Below, piece after piece: positions 33,303 to 43,728 of a stretch of DNA of 64,000 nucleotides. Under the pieces are notes generated by a model, which made no database searches, was not told where the DNA came from, and saw only the letters and a list, made by a program, of their open reading frames with translations. Position 1 is the stretch's first letter. Each line of letters begins with the position of its first letter. Position numbers and translations under genes: made by a program. This DNA comes from Sphaerulina vaccinii (Eukaryota > Ascomycota > Dothideomycetes > Mycosphaerellales > Mycosphaerellaceae): NCBI GenBank assembly GCA_022570795.1, contig JAKUDP010000014.1:434001-498000 (forward strand), written 5' to 3'.

Positions 33303-35455
33303 ATGGAGACATACATGGAGATGTCACGAACAGCAAGTGACTTCGTCCAGAACTGTGAGCGCGAGCGTCAGCTAACGATATCACAGACGAAACCACGTAT
33401 AACGCCTACCATCTGCACCAGCATGCATCAGCGGAGACCAGAAGTAACGAGTGGATTGGTGTCATATCTTGCATGACTGGCCTCAAAGCTCGCATTGCCT
33501 GTTTGTCTAGCAGACTGGGCGAGCTTGACCTAGAGTCCGACTCAAAATTCGTGTGTTCCAAGTCATCGGGGGCTCTCGAATTATGCTCCCATGCACAGGA
33601 AGCCAGCCGAGCACTGGACCAACTGGAACGCCAGCTTGTCCATTCCACAGCAGCGGAAACTCGAAAGGATCACATACCTCTACAAGATCTCATCACGACG
33701 CTGACCGCGGCAGTTCTTCTATTCGACGAAATCGAAACTTTAGTGCCGATCAATGAGGGCAGCGCCTTGGAAGAAGACAAGGCCACAGACATTAGCGGCT
33801 TCTGCAAGAAGTTGCAGTGGCAGCATACCACATGGGATATGATAACGAAGACTCTCACGTGGTGAGTATGGAATGCGTATGGTAACTTGAGATACCGAGA
33901 AATCAGCGATCTCGACCTAACGGCGCAAACGACAGCACTCTGCTTGACCACCGAGGTCACGCGAAGACTATCCGAAGACGAAGATCTTGCTCGTAAAGTG
34001 GAGACATTACAATCAGAAATCACCAGACTTGCAGAAGCGCTTCATGAAGCGCCTCGTCTACACATATCAATACTACCAGAGGCTTCGGCAGCTACCGCAG
34101 CTCGTCTTGATGTTATGCCCTACGGATTCGAGAAAGACTTGATATCTGCAAGAGTCTATCGACGTTACCACCAACACGCAGAAACGATCCCGGACGATTT
34201 GTCAATCAACACGGCTGGTTACAGTGTATGGTCGCGAACATCCGGTATCACAGTGGGAAACACGTCGACGCTATGGAGCATTGCGTTACCTTTGCGCAGA
34301 TTAGAGCTGAGTAATAGTCAGTACTACCAGGGGCCGGACATTAGTCCATCATCGAACGTGGACGATAATGGATCCACGAGTGACAATCATCAAGGATATG
34401 CCATGCCTGATCGCGAGACCGTGGAGCGTTCCATGTACGGAGCACCCATAATTGTCGCAGCGGAAGACACAGCAGCCAGGTCGGGCGAGATACCAAGTCC
34501 TGATGCCATTTCGACTGTCTGCACCCTGTCTGCTGGTGAACCAGGCCTCCTGGCGGCTGCAAAGGAAGGTTCAGCCACTCTCGTAGAACACTATTTGAGT
34601 CTCGGAGTTCATGTCAATTATGCCGATGACAAGGGCCGGACTGCACTGCACTATGCTTCCCTAAAGGGACACGAGATTATTGTCCGGAATCTGCTTGCAG
34701 CTGGCTGTGATCTTGATGCTGCAGGTAATGGTGGCTTCTTTGCACTGGACTTGGCCGCAGAGAAGGGACACGAGAGCATCGTTAAGATCCTGATCAAAGC
34801 CGGCAGTAATATCGATCATGCCACGATCGGGGGCTGGACTGCATTACTCTCCGCTACCCTGAGGGGTCGCGATAGCATTGTTCGAATACTTATCGACGCC
34901 GGCTGTGAAGTTGATCATGCCAACAACGAAGGCTTTACTGCATTGCTTCTTGCTGCCACGTTCGGACACGACAGCGTTGTTCGAATACTCATCGAAGCCG
35001 GCAGTAATATCGATCATGCCGCGAACGGGGGCTGGACTGCATTATTCTGCGCTGCCCAGAAGGGCCACGACAGCATTATTCGAATGTTTATCAATGCTGG
35101 TTGTAAAGTCAATCATGCTGAGAAGGACGGCTGGATGCCTTTGCACGTTGCAGCAGACTATGGCCATGCACAATGTGTGCGGGTACTTCTCTCTAATAAC
35201 GCCGCTATCGATAGCAGAGACGAACTTGGCTGGACTGCACTGCACTGCGCAGCATACCACGGCCATACGGAGTGTTTGCAGGCACTCCTTGAGGCTGGAG
35301 CAGATGTATATCTAAGACCAAGTGATGGTTATTGGCGAGGGCGAACTGCACTCGACATTGCAATCTCAAACGGACGTACGAGCGTTGCAAAAATTCTGAG
35401 ACAGCATGGCGCGAAACCAACGTCGACTTTGCGAGCTTTGATTCGGCGTAGGTAG
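33303..35455 (+). CDS. Ankyrin-repeat protein, no NACHT domain
   Basis: Proposed exons are 33303-33336, 33387-33861 and 33907-35455, in phase, giving 685 residues. Exon 1 is short and least certain. The N-terminal 200 residues are helical (CMTGLKARIACLSSRLGELD) and resemble the leading domain of fungal ankyrin proteins. A Ser/Thr-rich linker follows. The C-terminal 300 residues are about nine ankyrin repeats, for example GRTALHYASLKGHEIIVRNL, GWTALHCAAYHGHTECLQAL and GRTALDIAISNGRTSVAKIL. Several repeats are similar at DNA level (34780-35060), so recent repeat gain is likely. Such proteins bind other proteins; in fungi many belong to variable recognition families. The frame is intact and the last repeat is followed by a basic tail, ALIRRR. 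Confidence 0.72.
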
Positions 35456-35923
35456 TGATTCAAACGGTGCCAAAAGCTAGATAGCATTGATATATGAACA
35501 AAAGGAGAAGCAGCTGATCGGTTTTCTCTATCTTGGCTTTCCGTCTGTGGCAATCGCGGCGAGCTTGCAGCATCAAATCAATCAGGCACTGTGACAGAGA
35601 AGCCAGCCGAGGGTGCCTGTTGCAGGCTCATAGCTCTCTCCAACTCAGAAAGCATTAAGTATTTGTATAGAAAGACTCTGACAGAGCGCAAAGTCTCAAA
35701 TCTCTGGAGTCATGACTTTAGGCCGACTCATACGTCGCCTCTGACGTGCTAGGTTGGGTGGAGGATGATTAGGCTTGCACATCGGCTACACTACTTGGGA
35801 AGTCTATGAAAGGAAGATGAGATATGAGCTTGAACTATCATTGATCAAACACGAACTACCTTGGCAACTATATAATAACACAAATGAAATACCGAAATCG
35901 TTACACTCTTCCCACGGCACCTA
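35456..35923. other. Convergent 3' region, about 470 bases
   Basis: Lies between two convergent genes. It is somewhat AT-rich near 35800-35900. Nothing specific recognised. Confidence 0.3.
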
Positions 35924-37291
35924 TCACTTCCACGCCCTCGTCCTCCCCGACTTCTGTTTGGCTAACAATTCAGACAACATCTCCCACGTGTACTTCCCTT
36001 GATCTGACGAGCTTACGATCTCCTTATAACCACTCGAGCCCTTCTCAGGCAGCGTAAAGTAGTTCCCACTTCTTGTGCAAAGCAAGAAGTACTCGCAGCT
36101 GCTTTCCGGCTTATGCTCAGCACCGTGGACACAGCCCTCTCCAATGTCGATGCAGACGGCTCTCGGATCAGCACGGACATTCGGAATGTTGAATTTGGCA
36201 TCATTGTTGACCTTGAGAGGAGGTGTCTGAGGTTCGCTCTTTGCCCACCTCCACGCCCTCGGCCTCCCTCCCGTCGACTTCTGCCTGGCTAATTCCGCGG
36301 ACAACACCTCCCACGTGTCCTTCCCTGTAGGTGACGAGCTTGCAATCACCTTATAAGCACTTGAGCCCTTCACGGGCAAAGTGAAGTAGTTGCCGCTTTT
36401 GCTAGACGTCAGAAAGTACTCGCAGCTCCTCTCTGGTTCTCGACCAGCACCATGAACACAGCCCTGTTTGTGGCCGATGAAGATGGCCCTTGGGTCAGCC
36501 TGAGCAGCTGCAAGCTTGGTCTTAGGAGGAGGACTCTGAGGATCTTTGCTCTCACTGTCAGGCTCATCGCTGCCTTCGCTGCTCAGTGGATTCTCGCCAT
36601 ACCACTTAGCCACTCCCTCAGGGTTACATCCCTTGATTTCTTTGTAACCCGCGGATCCTCTCTTTGGCAAAGTGAAAATGAGGCCGTACGCCGCTTCCTT
36701 TTTGGAGATTTGCAGCTTCTTGGAGGAGATCGTACATTGCTGTGAAGACAACCCTTCTCGAGAAATACTCCATACTCCTCAGCTGGCCACCACTTGGCTG
36801 CTCCTTCGGGGTTGAAGAAGAAGATCTGGGCGTAGTCTTTGGAGCCGAACTCTGGGAGAGCGTAAAGCAAATCAGCGTTTTCGCTTATCATATCTCTGAC
36901 AAGGTGATCGCACATGGTCGGACCATGTCTCGCTTTGCCGTCGCCGTGCACACAGCCTTCTTCTTCTCTGATCCAGACTCGTCTCGACGTAAGTCCAGGG
37001 CGGAGTGATGGCGGTTGATCCTGTGGCTTGGCCAGGAGAGCTTGCTGTTCGCGTTCTTTCTCGGTATCAAGTACTGCGGACAGATGTGCTACATCCTTTT
37101 GACGAGTAAGATACTTAGAATAGAGCGCTGCTCATTCTCCGGGAGATCCATGAAGAACCAGTAGGTACGTTCATCTTCACTTTGGACACCGGGACCTGTC
37201 TTACTGACTCCACTTCCCAAGTCAGCAGGTGTTGTCCTCGGGCGACGAGAGGGAGTTGCAGGCGAAACGCCCCGAGTTCTTTTGAGCGCCA
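35924..37291 (-). pseudogene. Tandem Cys/His-module protein with two frameshifts
   Basis: Starting at ATG 37291 (MALKRTRGVSPATPSRRP) the minus strand encodes four copies of a roughly 75-90-residue module: a start like GCVHG, a Cys about 9-12 residues later, then YFTLPxKGSxxYKxI and GKxTWExLSxxLA. Modules 3 and 4 read GCVHGAGREPERSCEYFL and GCVHGAEHKPESSCEYFL. Two one-base breaks occur. One is at the AAAA run near 37105, after which the frame continues as DVAHLSAVLDTEKEREQQ. The other is at the AAA run near 36715 inside module 2; adding one A there gives exactly the same 12-residue spacing between RSC and FTLP as in module 3. The breaks may be real or homopolymer errors. The family is not recognised; no signal peptide is seen. 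Confidence 0.55.
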
Positions 37292-37479
37292 TATTGAGTT
37301 GAGCTGATGGAAGAGCCTTGAGTAGAGTGTAAGGTCGCAGAGACTTTGTCGAGAAAGTACTCCGCTCATAGCAAGTGGTGTAGAGATGCTTTGTCCTCGC
37401 CGGAAACGGCGCGAGTATGTGCAACAAAGAATGTTGGTTTTGGATATCACGCTCTCCAGCTCGGCTCAGAACAGCGCAC

Positions 37480-40400
37480 TTAGTAAGTCCCATCATATCT
37501 CCTCTTCCGTCCCGCCCTCTCAACAGTCGCATACGAAGCCGCATCCCGCACGGCTCTCTTCAACTCATTCCTCAGAGCCTTATTGTCAGTCCTCAACAAG
37601 GCAATATCCTCGACAAGATCATCATGAGCGACTCTGAGTTGTCTATGCTCATCAATCTGCTTCTCCTGCATCTCCACGATAGTCAATCTTCTATCTCTGA
37701 AGCCTGTAACAAGTTGACACAGATCCCATTGCGTCTGTCGAACATTCTCGAGAGTCTGCAGTACGGCTGGCAGATCATGTGCGGTGACTTCGTCTGGGTT
37801 TGAGAATTTGGCTTTACGAAGATGGGAGCGGTCTCTGACTGGCGAGGAAAGGCCTCTGTCTTGGGGTTCAGATTTGGCGCTGTCGCGTCGAGATTCCACG
37901 CGAGCTCTGCCAGTCCTAACCATACCAGTATCGTTCTCACTGGCCGATTCGTCGTCCTCTTCCTCCTCTTCGTCTTCCTCCTCTTCATCTGCAATCTCAT
38001 CTGCAGATAGTCTCGCTCGAATCCATCGACCCCTCGAGTCTCTCCGCAAACGCTTGCGAGCAGGCTGCTGCCTAGCGTCTTGACGTTCTTTCGCAGCTAC
38101 AGCCTTCTTGCCCTCACTTCGAGGGATAACAGGCACCAGCTTCTTAGGCGTAGGCTTCTGCTTCTTGATTGAGTCCAACTGACTCTGCAAGTCCTCGCCA
38201 TGCTCATGACACTCTTCTAGCTCTTTCTCTAGTTCATCAATTCTGTCTTGGAGGTAGCCATTCTGCTCCTCGGCAGCCTCACAGCGTTTGTCACACTCGT
38301 CAGAGGAAGTACCTGCTGCTGAAGCTTCTGCTAATTTTGCTTCGAGATCGGCAATCGTCTCGCTATCGGCTACGAGAGCTTCGTCCGAGAACTTGGCAAC
38401 ATCTCCTGCTTTCTGAAGACTTTTCTTGAGAAACAAGACCTCGAAGATCCTTCTTAAGTTGGCTTTCTGGAGATCCTTCTTAAGCTGCAAGACCTCCCAC
38501 TCATGCTGATGGAAAGTTGATCGCTGGTCGTTGAGGGCTCTCTCAACTATACCAAGTTGTGTCGCCAAAGACGCTGAGCCAGTCGACTTGCGAGACTCTA
38601 AGAGCTTCTTCTCCAGATCGTCGACAACGGTCTGCAAGTGCTTGACATCAAGACTATCCATCTCACGGCGCCTCCGACATCGCTCTAGCAGTTCTCTGAG
38701 CCTTGAAACGTCGGTGGCTGGCTCGTTGTCAGACGAAGCTGGTTCGCGAGCCTTCTCGCAGTCACCCAGTCTTCGTTTAAGGTCATCAATCTGTTGACTT
38801 TGGTTGTCAAGTTGTTCAATGCAGTCATTAAGCTTGTTTTCGGAGAATTCTGCACGATCAATCGCTGCATCGCGATCCCCGTGACACTCTTCCAATTGCT
38901 TCTCAAGATTATTGATTATCTCTTGCAAAGCCTCACCATGTTCATGACAATCGTCCAGCTGCCTCTGTAGATCCTTGACTTCGTTTCGTGAATCAAGAAG
39001 GCGTTGTTGCTGTCGCTGATATGCGGCTCTCGTGACACACGGACGCTGATCGGAAGGAGTGCCAGCAGGACTGTTCGGTTGCGAATCAGGTCTGACATCG
39101 TCTGGTCCGAAAGATGCAGCTTCGACGGCATCTGCTCTGGCGGCCTCCGCATCAGCTGCTGCTTGTGTGGCGGCTTCTTGGCTAGCTGCCGACTGTTGAC
39201 GTAGAGACTCGCATTCGTCTTGTGCAGCAGCGACAGCTGCACGTTCGACATCTAGTTCGTCTGCTAACGACTGGGCAGTCCTGACCATCTCATCACGGAA
39301 ATCAAGAATCTCCTGAAGACGTGCGTCGCGGTGCTCGGGATCCTCGGTTGGCTGAGCTACCTGTGCAGCTTCCTGCCTAAGATTAACGATTTCATCGGAT
39401 AAGCTCTCATTGAATTCCTCGGCATCTTGAGCTCTTCGCAATACGTCTACAAGGTCACTTCTTGCTTCGTTCGCTTCCTGCGTACGATCTTGAATCTCCT
39501 GCTGAGCATCGACTAAGTCTTGCTCGAGCTGATCAATACGTGCCTGAAGCCTTTGGTTCTCAGCATAGATATGCGCTTGAAGTCTTTGGTCCTCAGCATA
39601 GAAAGGATCATCCTCGATATCATCGCCAAGCTCCGGACGTGCATTGTTTACACGTTGATCGTCATCTATTGGTCCATACACAGGTGAGTCATTGACGACG
39701 GATGGTGACTGTGATGATGGCCGAGGCGTACTTTGCTCAGACAGTGGGCGCGGCCCTGCACGAGGGTCTCGTGCTGGACGTGATGAAGGCCGAGGCGTGT
39801 TTGGCTCAGAACGTGGACGTGGTCTGGAAGATCGTGGAGATCGTGATGCAGGTCGAGGCGTATTCGGCTGAGACAGTGGACGTGACGGTCTATAGCTGGG
39901 CGTAGGCGTGCGCGACTCCGGAGGTGGTGAGCGCGGAGTCTGCAGCGGCCGAGGTGGAGGAGAAGACGATGGCGCAGGTGGTGATCGTGGAGTCTGCAGC
40001 GGTAGAGCAGGAGGAGGAGAGGATGACGGAGGTGGAGACCTTGGAGTCTGCAGCGGAGGAGGAGGGGGCGGAGAAGGTGACGCAGGTGGTGACCGCGGAG
40101 TCTGCAGCGGACGTGAGCCAGAGGTAGGGGCTCTTGGACCATTGGGTGCGCGTGGCAAGTCGTCCACCTCCGATAAGAAGTCACCTGGTAAGTCGCCCTG
40201 TGCTAGATCAAGTTCTGGAAGATCATCCTCATCTACAGGAGCCTGCTCGAGCTCGGAAGCAGCATCCCAGAATGGTGTACCTGGTCGAACATCTTGCAAA
40301 CTGCGTGGCACACTGCGTGGCAAATCTTCACCCCCATCAGACGAGTTGTCGCTACTGCCAATCGAGATTGGATCATCTTGATCACCCTGAGCCGGATCAG

Positions 40401-41544
40401 AACCAATCTCGATGGGAGCATTCTGTGTTCCAGTCATCCGTGCACGACCTACCCCACGTGTAGGCCCATCAAATCGTGCTCGACCAGGAGCCAAATCTCC
40501 TAACAATGCCGACAACGCATGAACACGATCATCCTCAGGTGCTGGAGGCTCATAATCCGGATCCCGATATCCATCAACCCCATTCAGAGGATGTAACAGC
40601 CCATCACTTCCATAGAAGTGATTAGCCTCCAGATCGCGGAAATCTGGAATACCAGGTGGGGCAGACCACGAACTCCTTCCATTAGGAGTAACATAATACC
40701 ATTCGTCAGCACCATTTTGAACAGCTTGCCAGCCTGCCGGAAGGAAAGGTTGTCCTCCAGTTCTCGGATGCCATGCTGGGAGTGGAAAGAGGACAGGGTA
40801 CGGAAGGTTGTCAGATGTCCAGATATCGTAGACTCTGTTGGGATTGATGCGGTCGACGACCCAGGGCGGCGAGGGGAGAGTCTCTTGATAGCCTGTTATG
40901 GAGGAGTAGAAAACCCATTCGTCGACGCCGTACTGTGCTGCGTCGAGCAATTGTGGAGTCCATTCTGGTGGGAGGCGGAAGTCTCGAAGGCGATAGTCAT
41001 CGTCTATGTGCATAGTGACTTCGTAGTCCAGCTCTTCTTCGATGAGATCAAGGTCGCTTGGTTCATCTGAGTCTTCATCGGAGTCGTCGTTGAAGTCAAT
41101 GGGATCATCATCCGTGTCTTGACCTTCTTCCATATAATCGTCTTCAGGGTAGGCATCACCCATTTCAACGTCTTCCGCATCGACTACTTCGTCTTGTCTT
41201 GGGTCTAGTCGAGCACGTCCACCTCCACGTCCACCACGTCCGCCGCCTCGGAATTGTCCCCGTCGATTAGCGAACTCTTCTTGGCCAATCGTAGGACTAC
41301 GTCGCTGATCCCGCTGAGCAGCTTGGCGTTCGGTGATGCGCTCCAGATTGGCTATAACACCTGCCACTACACCTTGCGTGGTCTGCTCAGTGCGCTCTCT
41401 GGGTGCCGCTGCACCCGCTGTGGGAAAAGCCGCTGCTCTGGGTGCACGAGCGCCAGTTGGTGTTGCTGCAGTCGCAGTCGCAGTCGCAGTTCCAGCTGCA
41501 AGTCGGCATAGCAGCCACCGCGCCTTCTGCCTGTTGTTGAGCCT
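37480..41544 (-). CDS. WW-domain, proline-rich and coiled-coil part of a split giant gene
   Basis: A frame of about 1350 codons is open from 41544 to the stop at 37480. It has no ATG near its upstream end; the first codon often used would be GTG at 41367, and the first Met lies about 70 codons further on. Layout: an RGG-type patch (FRGGGRGGRGGGRAR), a long acidic region, repeated aromatic segments ending in a WW-like domain (LPAGWQAVQNGADEWYYV and GRSSWSAPP). Then come repeated LQTPRSPP motifs and SR/PR-rich sequence, and about 600 residues of coiled coil with repeats such as LEKQLEECHGDRD and LEKELEECHEHGED. It probably continues the frame of 43006-41387. Likely a structural or RNA-associated scaffold; no orthologue recognised. 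Confidence 0.65.
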   Translation of the reverse strand, partial: RLNNRQKARWLLCRLAAGTATATATAATPTGARAPRAAAFPTAGAAAPRERTEQTTQGVVAGVIANLERITERQAAQRDQRRSPTIGQEEFANRRGQFRGGGRGGRGGGRARLDPRQDEVVDAEDVEMGDAYPEDDYMEEGQDTDDDPIDFNDDSDEDSDEPSDLDLIEEELDYEVTMHIDDDYRLRDFRLPPEWTPQLLDAAQYGVDEWVFYSSITGYQETLPSPPWVVDRINPNRVYDIWTSDNLPYPVLFPLPAWHPRTGGQPFLPAGWQAVQNGADEWYYVTPNGRSSWSAPPGIPDFRDLEANHFYGSDGLLHPLNGVDGYRDPDYEPPAPEDDRVHALSALLGDLAPGRARFDGPTRGVGRARMTGTQNAPIEIGSDPAQGDQDDPISIGSSDNSSDGGEDLPRSVPRSLQDVRPGTPFWDAASELEQAPVDEDDLPELDLAQGDLPGDFLSEVDDLPRAPNGPRAPTSGSRPLQTPRSPPASPSPPPPPPLQTPRSPPPSSSPPPALPLQTPRSPPAPSSSPPPRPLQTPRSPPPESRTPTPSYRPSRPLSQPNTPRPASRSPRSSRPRPRSEPNTPRPSSRPARDPRAGPRPLSEQSTPRPSSQSPSVVNDSPVYGPIDDDQRVNNARPELGDDIEDDPFYAEDQRLQAHIYAENQRLQARIDQLEQDLVDAQQEIQDRTQEANEARSDLVDVLRRAQDAEEFNESLSDEIVNLRQEAAQVAQPTEDPEHRDARLQEILDFRDEMVRTAQSLADELDVERAAVAAAQDECESLRQQSAASQEAATQAAADAEAARADAVEAASFGPDDVRPDSQPNSPAGTPSDQRPCVTRAAYQRQQQRLLDSRNEVKDLQRQLDDCHEHGEALQEIINNLEKQLEECHGDRDAAIDRAEFSENKLNDCIEQLDNQSQQIDDLKRRLGDCEKAREPASSDNEPATDVSRLRELLERCRRRREMDSLDVKHLQTVVDDLEKKLLESRKSTGSASLATQLGIVERALNDQRSTFHQHEWEVLQLKKDLQKANLRRIFEVLFLKKSLQKAGDVAKFSDEALVADSETIADLEAKLAEASAAGTSSDECDKRCEAAEEQNGYLQDRIDELEKELEECHEHGEDLQSQLDSIKKQKPTPKKLVPVIPRSEGKKAVAAKERQDARQQPARKRLRRDSRGRWIRARLSADEIADEEEEDEEEEEDDESASENDTGMVRTGRARVESRRDSAKSEPQDRGLSSPVRDRSHLRKAKFSNPDEVTAHDLPAVLQTLENVRQTQWDLCQLVTGFRDRRLTIVEMQEKQIDEHRQLRVAHDDLVEDIALLRTDNKALRNELKRAVRDAASYATVERAGRKRRYDGTY

Positions 41545-43006
41545 CTATCTGATCAGTAAGTGCTTGTTCCTGAGCAGCTATCGTCGCAGCTGCTTGAGCT
41601 CGCGTCAAGGCAAGCATCTCACCCAGAGGAGTCTCGAACTCTGGCTCCGTGGCTTCATACTCGATTTGATGACGATGCGCAGCCGAGACCTCTAGCCTCG
41701 CGCGGCCGTTCGGCGCACGTCGTGGCAGTGGAAGTCGTGCTGCCACGAAGGCACCATTTCCAGTCGTAGCTGCATCTCCGGCTCTAGCATCCCGGCGTCG
41801 TTGTTCATCAGCCTCAAGTAATGCTTGGAAAGGACGAGGAGCTGGAGTAGCTTCCTCCCCTCGCCGTTCTTGTTCAGCTGCCGCAGCTGCCCTCGCGACT
41901 TCCTGCGTTGCGCCGAACAAAGCAAGCTCAGGCCTGAGCGCAGGCCCCGGATGAAGATGTTTGAAAGCCGAGACTTCCAATCTAGCTCGTCGACTAGATC
42001 CCTTCCTCGAAGGATCGTGATCAGAGAGGATTTTGCCAGCTACAACAGCTCGGGCATACTGGTCCTCGTCCATAGCAGCTTCCCATTTCTTGTGCTTCTT
42101 AGGGGATGCGAGGGCGCGTGGTTCATGAGGAATCTCCTCGCCATGGTTATGGTCGCGGGAAGGGCCTTCTGGTGCTGCTGTTTTCTTGGCTCTGACTGTC
42201 TTCGGGCTGATAATACTATTTGGAGTTTCGGGCGGATCGTAGCGTCGTGGCTCGTTCGCTTCGTCCCAGTGTACGCTGCGAGGGGTGCCTTCTCCATCGC
42301 CAATGTGGCCAGATGCTACCGTGCCTTTTCTGTTGGCTGAGGTAGATGCTTCAGCAACAGGCTCAGTCTCAAAGTCTTCTGGGCCGTCATCCTCAACGTA
42401 GACATCGTCAGAGTCGTCCTCAGAGTCGGCGTATATTCCACGACTCGCACGACCTCTGCTCACTAATTTGCCTTTACCTTTCTTCCAGCGTTGCTCGAAG
42501 CCAGCTGCAGCTTTGGCCCAGGTACGCGGGTCTTTCAGGTACAGCTTCTTGTGATGCCTCCTAGCTTTAGCAATAGCCTGGGCTTGAGCAGTCGCGTTCG
42601 CAATTTCATTCGGTGATGCTATGGGAGAGGGTCCGGATCCTGGTGGGCTATTAGGTGTCGGAACGCCCTTTCGTGGTTTGATGAGAGCTGGAAGTGGGGT
42701 CATCAAGCGCGGGTGTTCCTGCACTTCCGTAGCATTCGTGAGACCATGACGATACAGTCTCAAGGCGTACAGCTCGCGAGGAGTCATGTTCTTGGAGAAC
42801 TCGAATGGTGTGTCTGGGTTGATGCCATGATGGTAGGGTAGTATTGGTGTTTCTTCGCCTTTTGCTTTAGCTTCTCGGCGTCGAGCATCTTGCATTGCGA
42901 TCATGCGATGCCAGTGGGACACTTTTGGGGCTGACATGTCGGTCGGCGAACTTCTCCTTCTTGCTGCTGCATCTTTGACACGTGGTGATTTGCGTTTCGG
43001 CGCCAT
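41387..43006 (-). CDS. N-terminal part of the split giant gene
   Basis: Frame of 539 codons from ATG 43006. It begins with a basic patch (MAPKRKSPRVKDAAARRR), then a conserved-looking core (KNMTPRELYALRLYRHGL), a basic region (KKLYLKDPRTWAKAAAGFEQ) and low-complexity Ala/Glu/Arg sequence with two related motifs, RRARLEVSAFKHLHPG and GRARLEVSAAHRHQ. Its last 38 codons turn into a Cys/Trp/Ser run (CSWNCDCDCDCSN) over a repeat of ACTGCG triplet pairs. The neighbouring frame there reads as Ala/Thr repeats and leads straight into the next 1,300-codon frame. That makes a one-base shift near 41500 likely, so that the two parts are one gene of about 1,880 residues. Confidence 0.6.
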   Translation of the reverse strand: MAPKRKSPRVKDAAARRRSSPTDMSAPKVSHWHRMIAMQDARRREAKAKGEETPILPYHHGINPDTPFEFSKNMTPRELYALRLYRHGLTNATEVQEHPRLMTPLPALIKPRKGVPTPNSPPGSGPSPIASPNEIANATAQAQAIAKARRHHKKLYLKDPRTWAKAAAGFEQRWKKGKGKLVSRGRASRGIYADSEDDSDDVYVEDDGPEDFETEPVAEASTSANRKGTVASGHIGDGEGTPRSVHWDEANEPRRYDPPETPNSIISPKTVRAKKTAAPEGPSRDHNHGEEIPHEPRALASPKKHKKWEAAMDEDQYARAVVAGKILSDHDPSRKGSSRRARLEVSAFKHLHPGPALRPELALFGATQEVARAAAAAEQERRGEEATPAPRPFQALLEADEQRRRDARAGDAATTGNGAFVAARLPLPRRAPNGRARLEVSAAHRHQIEYEATEPEFETPLGEMLALTRAQAAATIAAQEQALTDQIEAQQQAEGAVAAMPTCSWNCDCDCDCSNTNWRSCTQSSGFSHSGCSGTQRAH

Positions 43007-43728
43007 GGTCGATGCCTATTACTGCTTATTGCAGCTTCGCAGGATCTTGATGATCTGCAGAGGTGTGCTTGAGTTGCGAAAGCCATCTTGCTGGGGAGTT
43101 CGTCAAAGGATTCGAAGGTCTTTGACCAAGATCGCCGGATCCGGAAGATTTCGTGGTATGCATCCTGAATTCGGGCATTGTTCATTGTTTGAGCTCTGAT
43201 GTAAGTGCCAAGTCAATACCGACCATCTGTGGTCAGTATTTGATGTGCCGCTCTGCTGGAGTGTCGCTGAGTAGAGCCTGTGCTGACTTTAAAACTCTAG
43301 CGCTCAGACATCAGGCCTGAAAGTTCAACTTACATTCCTGCCAAGACCTGTCACTCTCGCGCTGGCCAATGTATAACATACCTTACTTCATCAAGAAGAG
43401 CTATGTGGTTATTCGAGCATACAATTGATCGTTCTATGGTTCTGGCGCTGTCAACATACTTCAGTCGGTTGACATATGCAGGGAAAACAGGACTCACAAT
43501 TAGTCCCAGCTGAGAGAACACTTCGATGCCGAGCTCGGCGCCTCGGTCGCAAGGCTGTGCGACAGAGAAGAAAGTCTGACTTCTCGAAGTGAGACTGTGG
43601 CTTGCAAATGCTGTCTCCTGCGCGTACGCTGAGGAGTGAGTAGACATTGTGCTACCGGGTGTGCTGTCGTGTGGCTCGCATTCTTGCTGAGTTCACCAAT
43701 GTGTTGCGATTCGTTCGAGAGGATCTCT
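43007..43728. other. Intergenic, about 720 bases
   Basis: Contains the promoter of the split giant gene and the 3' flank of the next minus-strand gene. Short open frames have no recognisable features. Confidence 0.3.

Noticed and set aside
39666..40184. 172-codon frame rich in Arg, His and Leu on the minus strand
   Set aside because: It is an alternate-frame shadow of the proline-rich repeats of the giant gene.
41500..41545. A short intron joining the two halves of the giant gene
   Set aside because: The only in-frame GT-AG pair gives 23 nt, below any plausible fungal intron length.
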